Shown here in pieces: positions 7,386-10,394 of a stretch of 10,394 nt of DNA; the first letter of the stretch is position 1, and every line of letters starts with the position of its first letter. Location of the stretch: NCBI GenBank assembly GCA_002284615.2, contig MU070157.1, positions 66,555-76,948 of the forward strand, read 5' to 3'. The notes beneath the pieces are model-generated. The model did not search any database. It worked only from the letters and a program-made list of their open reading frames with translations, and was not told where the DNA came from. Source of the stretch: Dunaliella salina (lineage: Eukaryota; Chlorophyta; Chlorophyceae; Chlamydomonadales; Dunaliellaceae). The position numbers and the translations under genes were made by a program.

Positions 7386-7852
7386 AGCAAGCTGATCCTT
7401 CATTTGCTGGGGAATGTGTACCTCCTTGCAAGAAACAGAATGCCTTTGTAGACTCTCGCCACTATGTGATGCGGCTCTCAGAGAAATCTTTAGAGTGTGA
7501 TTCTGACTAGCAATGGAGATTTTGTGCAGCTGATGAGCCGAGCAAGTGAGGGTGCATGGAAGGAATCAGCAAAGTGCATGACGATGCTGAAACGCCTTTC
7601 GTCGGTGGCTTTTTGGTCTAAGGGCTCAGTATGGATTCCAGCAAGGCCTGGTATAGGTAGGCAGGACCAGTGAGGCATGGTCAATGGAGATGAGCTGGAC
7701 AGGCATGGCAGATGGCAAGCTCTAGACCGGATGGGTATGGCAGATGTGCCATGCGGGTGGCGGAGGGCTCCAGTTCAAGTCATGGATATGAGGTCGAGTC
7801 ATGAAAACGTTCAGTATGCATGTACAGGCCATCATTTCTGTATGTGCATCTG

Positions 7853-7977
7853 TCTTCTTCTTCTTCTTGGTATGCTATGGATGTTATTGGATGGAGACAA
7901 TATTTCATAGCAGACCAAAAGGAAACAAGGAAGAAGAAGAAGAAGAAGAAGAAGAAGAAGAAGAAGAAGAAAAGAAG
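7853..7977 (+). repeat. (CTT)n / (GAA)n inverted microsatellite pair
   Basis: A 16-bp tcttctt tract (7853-7868) is followed, after about 61 bp, by a longer gaa tract (7930-7977). The two are complementary, so the transcript could form a CUU:GAA stem, and the DNA contains a homopurine-homopyrimidine mirror tract able to form a triplex. The poly-Glu and poly-Phe/Leu frames here are repeat artefacts. Confidence 0.9.
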
Positions 7978-8433
7978 GTGAAGTGTTAAAAGATGAGGAT
8001 TAAAGACCCGAGCTGGTCTCTTTGGCTTCCTGCAAAGTGGGCCAGCAGGCTCCGCAGAGTGATCATCCCTTAGTGGTGCATGCAGACCAGCAAGCAAGGT
8101 TTTAGCGGGTGTTGTGGTTCCTGTTGTGTGCAGGAAGCCTGTGTGGGTTTCTCAAAGTGTGTCAATCCTCTGTGTCAATTTTTCATGGAGAAAGTGAGGC
8201 ATTCAGGTTCTCCTTTCTCTTCAGCATCTTGTCCATGCTTCACGTTCTGCCAGAACCCACTTGCACCTCATTCCTATTTAAGTTCCCCTTCATGTCTTAT
8301 CATCTTGCCCAAGTGTTTAGAATGCCCGTTACACAGGGCAGCTTTCGTCCAACATGGTGCCTTGCTTGTGTGTGCATTCCTATTCTTTGAAAGCACGTGT
8401 TTCGTCGCTTGTGTGCACTTCCCTGTTCTTTGC

Positions 8434-8435
<2 letters not shown>

Positions 8436-8488
<53 letters not shown>

Positions 8489-8492
8489 ACAC
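8436..8492 (+). repeat. (CA)n tract directly before the exon E acceptor
   Basis: About 55 bp of CA, with one ctca interruption near 8482, ending about 6 bp before the acceptor AG. It parallels the CA tract before exon A. A pyrimidine-rich stretch (cttccctgttctttgcttc) lies just upstream of it. Confidence 0.95.
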
Positions 8493-8498
8493 ATACAG

Positions 8499-8780
8499 GG
8501 CAGCCGCCGAGCAAGCCCGCCTCTCCAGTGCTCGTGCCCAGTCCTTCCTGCTGGCCACCCCCAACTCACACAGTGCCCGAGCTAGCAGCACACCCAATGC
8601 GCCGAGCACAAGCATCAACTTGAATGCATCAGGGGCCCTCCCGGGGGCACAGCACACGCACAGCACGGGGCTGGAAGGTGTAGCAAGTGCTGCGAGTGAC
8701 GGAGAGCTGGGGGGACCTGGGTTGGCTGGCCAGGAGGTGGCTGTCTTGTGCTTTGAGGACGAGGTGCAGCCAGACGCAAG
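8499..8780 (+). CDS. HMA1: HMA1-like ATPase, exon E (to the FEDE..P segment)
   Basis: Base 8499 completes the Arg codon from exon D, and the exon then reads AAAEQARLSSARAQSFLLA. Next comes a Ser/Ala/Asn/Gly-rich stretch of about 45 residues, then GQEVAVLCFEDEVQPDA, ending in AG of a split codon (phase 2). V-(x)-(L/I)-x-(F/L)-ED-x-x-(R/Q)-P is the conserved segment of HMA1-type pumps that leads into the P-domain (next expected: TGD, then GDGxND, both beyond this exon). The usual Arg of the EDxxRP motif is Gln here. The donor chosen is gcaag|gtgcgc. An earlier donor, gacgag|gtgcag at 8763/8764, is possible but would cut the motif short. A long open frame starts at 8080, but only the part after the acceptor is coding; the upstream part is intron and CA repeat. 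Confidence 0.82.
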
Positions 8781-8872
8781 GTGCGCAGGCCAAGCTGTCT
8801 TTTGGAAGGCAGAGCAGTGTCCTGATCATGAAGTGCAGCCACTTGTGAGGCGGGTGATTAGAGATTTCCTAA

Positions 8873-8997
8873 GCTGGAGGGTGCAGCAGGTGCTTCGACT
8901 GATGGAGGGCCAGGGGGGCTTGGGGTGGCTGGCGGGGGTGGCTCTCTTGTGCTTTGAGGACGAGGTGCGTGCAGCCAGACGCAAGGTGGGTAGGTAA
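8873..8997 (+). repeat. Echo of the last ~118 bp of exon E and its donor
   Basis: This block aligns with 8670-8787 throughout: gctggagggtgcagcaggtg against gctggaaggtgtagcaagtg, and then an identical 19-base run, cttgtgctttgaggacgag, in both. The copy has a 4-bp insertion (gtgc, 8967-8970 region) that shifts its frame after FEDEV. It ends in acgcaag|gtgggt, still a good donor. The offset is about 203 bp. A weaker partial copy may lie at 8799-8850 (gaagtgcagccacttgtgagg). Confidence 0.88.
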
Positions 8998-9040
8998 GCT
9001 AAGGGTTCATCGCTATATATGCCTTATGGAGGGCATCTTA

Positions 9041-9100
9041 GCGGGATTAAACCCAGGGCCTCCCGATCCCAGGGGAGCACCACTGCACCACGTAGCTTGA
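9041..9100 (-). mobile_element. tRNA-like SINE head (candidate)
   Basis: Read on the minus strand, acgtggtgcagtggtgctcc (A-box-like) is followed by gggatcgggaggccctgg and gggtttaatccc (B-box-like, 9043-9054; one change from GGTTCGANNCC). Order and spacing resemble the tRNA-derived heads of SINEs. It does not fold obviously into a full tRNA cloverleaf, and I cannot define its 3' body or target-site duplication. Confidence 0.4.
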
Positions 9101-9206
9101 TGCCAAGCTGTCTGAGCTGTGTTGAAGGTTACAAGAAGGTTGACAAGGAAGGAGCCAGCAGTAAAAAAAAACGTACTTGCTGGGTCAAACTTTTTTGGAG
9201 CAAAGC

Positions 9207-9400
9207 AGTCTTCTGAAGATCAGGTGGTCCGTCGATTGCGAGGCAGGCGAATGGATTTGCTGGAAACACTGGTCCGGGCCCCGGATCCGGCTGATCTGAA
9301 GCTTGTGACAGCAGAGGGCTGCCTTGCATGGGGCCATCCACAGGCTGGCAGCAATGGAAGCCAAACGCCTGTGTTGTGCAATGCTGCTTGTTATATGCTG
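9207..9400 (+). other. Unassigned protein-like frame
   Basis: A plus-strand frame reads VVRRLRGRRMDLLETLVRAP and then DPADLKLVTAEGCLAWGHPQ. The composition looks like protein, and an acceptor-like gatcag precedes GTG-GTC. The sequence lacks the TGD expected next in HMA1, and its phase (0) fits exon E only if the earlier donor at 8763 is used. It may be a captured fragment, an alternative exon or chance. Confidence 0.2.
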
Positions 9401-9416
9401 TTGTTCGTTGTTGGGA

Positions 9417-9450
9417 GGGAGGAGAAGAAGAGAGAGGGGGGGGGAGGTGT
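9417..9450 (+). repeat. Purine-only tract
   Basis: A run of G and A only, including gagagagggggggggagg. It is strand-asymmetric and low in complexity, with no assigned role. Confidence 0.8.
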
Positions 9451-9676
9451 AAATTAAAGTTAGTTATGCTTGGCTCCTGTGCATCACCTCATGTGCAGCA
9501 GCTTTGCCATGATGTCGTTTTCCTGTCTCCGTTGGTGCCTTTTTGTTATGCTGTATCCATGCACACGATATAGTGTACCCATGCTTGAGGTTGTGGGCTG
9601 CCTTTCCTTGGGCTGAGGCTTCTTGTGTGTGCTTGATTATGGTGCATGGTTGCTCTAACACACCTTGTTGGATGGC

Positions 9677-10200
9677 TGGTGTGCACCAGCTCCTGGTGCT
9701 CACCAGCACTTCAGGGCATTGTGCGTGGACAGCTGGTGTTCACCAAGGGTGTCAGCACACAGCACAGTGGATTGGCGGCCGGTCAACACCAGCTGTCAAA
9801 CAATGGTTGTGGTGGAGCAACCACGTACGATGAGCAAGCACGCACAAGGAGTTGACAGCTGGTGTGCACCAGGTGTGCTCCAGCACACGCAGTGGGTGGA
9901 CAGCAGGTGTGCACCAGGAGTGCTTCAGGGTGTGCACCAGGTGTGCTTCAGGGCATTGTGGGTCGACAGCTGGTGTGCACCAGGTGTGCTCCGGCACGCA
10001 CTGGGTTGACAGCTGGTGTGCACCAGGTGTGCTTCAGGGCATTGTGGGTCGACAGCTGGTGTGCACCAGGTGTGCTCCAGCACACACTGGGTGGACAGCT
10101 GGTGTGCACCAGGTGTGCTTCAGGGCATTGTAGGTCGACAGCTGGTGTGCACCAGGTGTGCTCCAGCACACACTGGGTGGGCAGCTGGTGTGCACCAGCT
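9677..10200 (+). repeat. 43-bp minisatellite with an alternating two-type (86-bp) organisation
   Basis: Regular units start at 9929, 9972, 10015, 10058, 10101 and 10144, each exactly 43 bp and each beginning ggtgtgcaccaggtgtgct. Two types alternate: B (cttcagggcattgtgggtc) at 9929, 10015 and 10101, and A (ctccagcacacactgggtg) at 9972, 10058 and 10144. Irregular units occupy 9861-9928, and strongly diverged ones reach back to 9677. Each unit junction contains the inverted repeat CTGGTG-TG-CACCAG. The unit length is not a multiple of three and all frames are stop-poor, so the Cys/His/Gly-rich frames here are artefacts. Confidence 0.93.
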
Positions 10201-10394
10201 CTCTGGATACAGGAAGATTTGTTGGTGCGAATGATGGCCACAGCATGCAGGGAAAAGACAGGCCAAGTGTGGCGCCGATTGGAGAGCAAGCTCAAGTTGT
10301 GCACAAGCTCAGATTGTGTGGCGCCTAGGTGCGCAAGCTCAGACTTGTACTACTTCACAATCTGCTCAGGGGTGTGACGGCCCTGGAAGGGGGG
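10201..10394 (+). other. Right-end intronic sequence, no gene recognised
   Basis: An acceptor-like ggatacag (10205-10212) is followed by a frame EDLLVRMMATACREKTGQVW that I cannot assign. Further on, the word gcaagctcag or acaagctcag recurs three times (about 10288, 10303 and 10332), another small tandem duplication. Confidence 0.3.

Larger units (their letters stand above)
6868..8498 (+). other. HMA1: Intron D-E (phase 2, 1631 bp)
   Basis: The donor is acag|gtgcgc and the acceptor acatacag|g. It holds an echo of the exon-D end, further duplications to about 7385, then about 470 bp (7386-7852) in which I see only a small ggcatggcagatg duplication at 7702-7747. After that come the CTT/GAA pair, about 450 bp with a diverged ~45-bp duplication at 8363-8432 (cttgtgtg...ttctttg), and the CA tract before exon E. 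Confidence 0.85.
8781..10394 (+). other. HMA1: Intron after exon E (5' part)
   Basis: It begins with an echo of exon E (8873-8997), then a tRNA-like SINE head, an unassigned frame at 9207-9400, a purine-rich tract, about 220 bp with nothing I can name (9455-9676), and the 43-bp minisatellite. No exon carrying TGD or GDGxND is visible, so the gene continues beyond the window. Confidence 0.7.

Noticed and set aside
7677..7910. Frame reading VNGDELDRHGRWQAL as a further ATPase exon
   Set aside because: It sits between exons D and E, whose split Arg codon already joins perfectly, and has no family motif.
7929..7989. Poly-Glu protein end
   Set aside because: It is a translation of the (GAA)n tract inside intron D-E, with no supporting splice structure.
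8080..8498. Upstream part of the 305-residue frame ending at 8997
   Set aside because: It includes the CA tract translated as Thr-His repeats and precedes a good acceptor in phase with exon D. Only 8499-8780 fits the family.
9861..10200. CRISPR array
   Set aside because: There are no unique spacers, units are contiguous, and the setting is a eukaryotic intron.
9852..10377. Cys/His/Gly-rich repeat protein encoded by the right-end array
   Set aside because: The 43-bp unit is not a multiple of three, the frame rotates between units, and similar frames exist on both strands, so the array is a minisatellite.

Overview
This window is a fragment of a nuclear protein-coding gene from a eukaryote, most likely a chlorophyte green alga of the Chlamydomonas/Dunaliella type. 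That placement is inferred from four things: long repeat-filled introns, donor sites of the form AG|GTGNG, Ala/Ser/Gly-rich inserts inside a conserved enzyme, and the plastid-type protein family encoded. No bacterial operon, rRNA, phage or CRISPR signature is visible.

Five plus-strand exons join in phase into one P1B-type heavy-metal ATPase, best matching the HMA1 (P1B-4, SPC-type, chloroplast-envelope) subfamily. Exon A (747-910) carries transmembrane helix 6 with the SPC motif and ends inside the DKTGT phosphorylation motif. Exon B (2093-2928) finishes DKTGT and holds a low-complexity insert of about 250 residues. Exon C (4024-4134) carries the HP motif of the nucleotide-binding domain. Exon D (6734-6867) carries VPGAGVQG and GSLNFI. 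Exon E (8499-8780) ends in the FEDE..P segment. Introns A-B, B-C, C-D and D-E are about 1.18, 1.10, 2.60 and 1.63 kb. The phases match at every junction (1, 0, 0, 2). The N-terminal exons (metal-binding N-terminus, TM1-5) lie before the window. The exons for TGD, GDGxND and TM7-8 lie after it.

The rest is intron, built almost entirely of short tandem duplications, microsatellites and minisatellites. The most striking pattern is that four of the five exons have their own 3' end, with the splice donor and the first bases of the intron, copied once or several times a short distance downstream inside the intron. These are called 'exon-end echoes' here. The clearest is a five-member array of about 100 bp period after exon A, which repeats the phosphorylation-site coding sequence. 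Other notable structures are long (CA)n tracts directly before two splice acceptors, a (CTT)n/(GAA)n inverted pair, a 98-bp tandem repeat family, a dimeric 43-bp minisatellite at the right end, a tRNA-like SINE head, and an in-frame optional intron candidate of exactly 441 nt in exon B.

Open reading frames over the microsatellites and minisatellites arise from stop-free repeats and are not annotated as genes.
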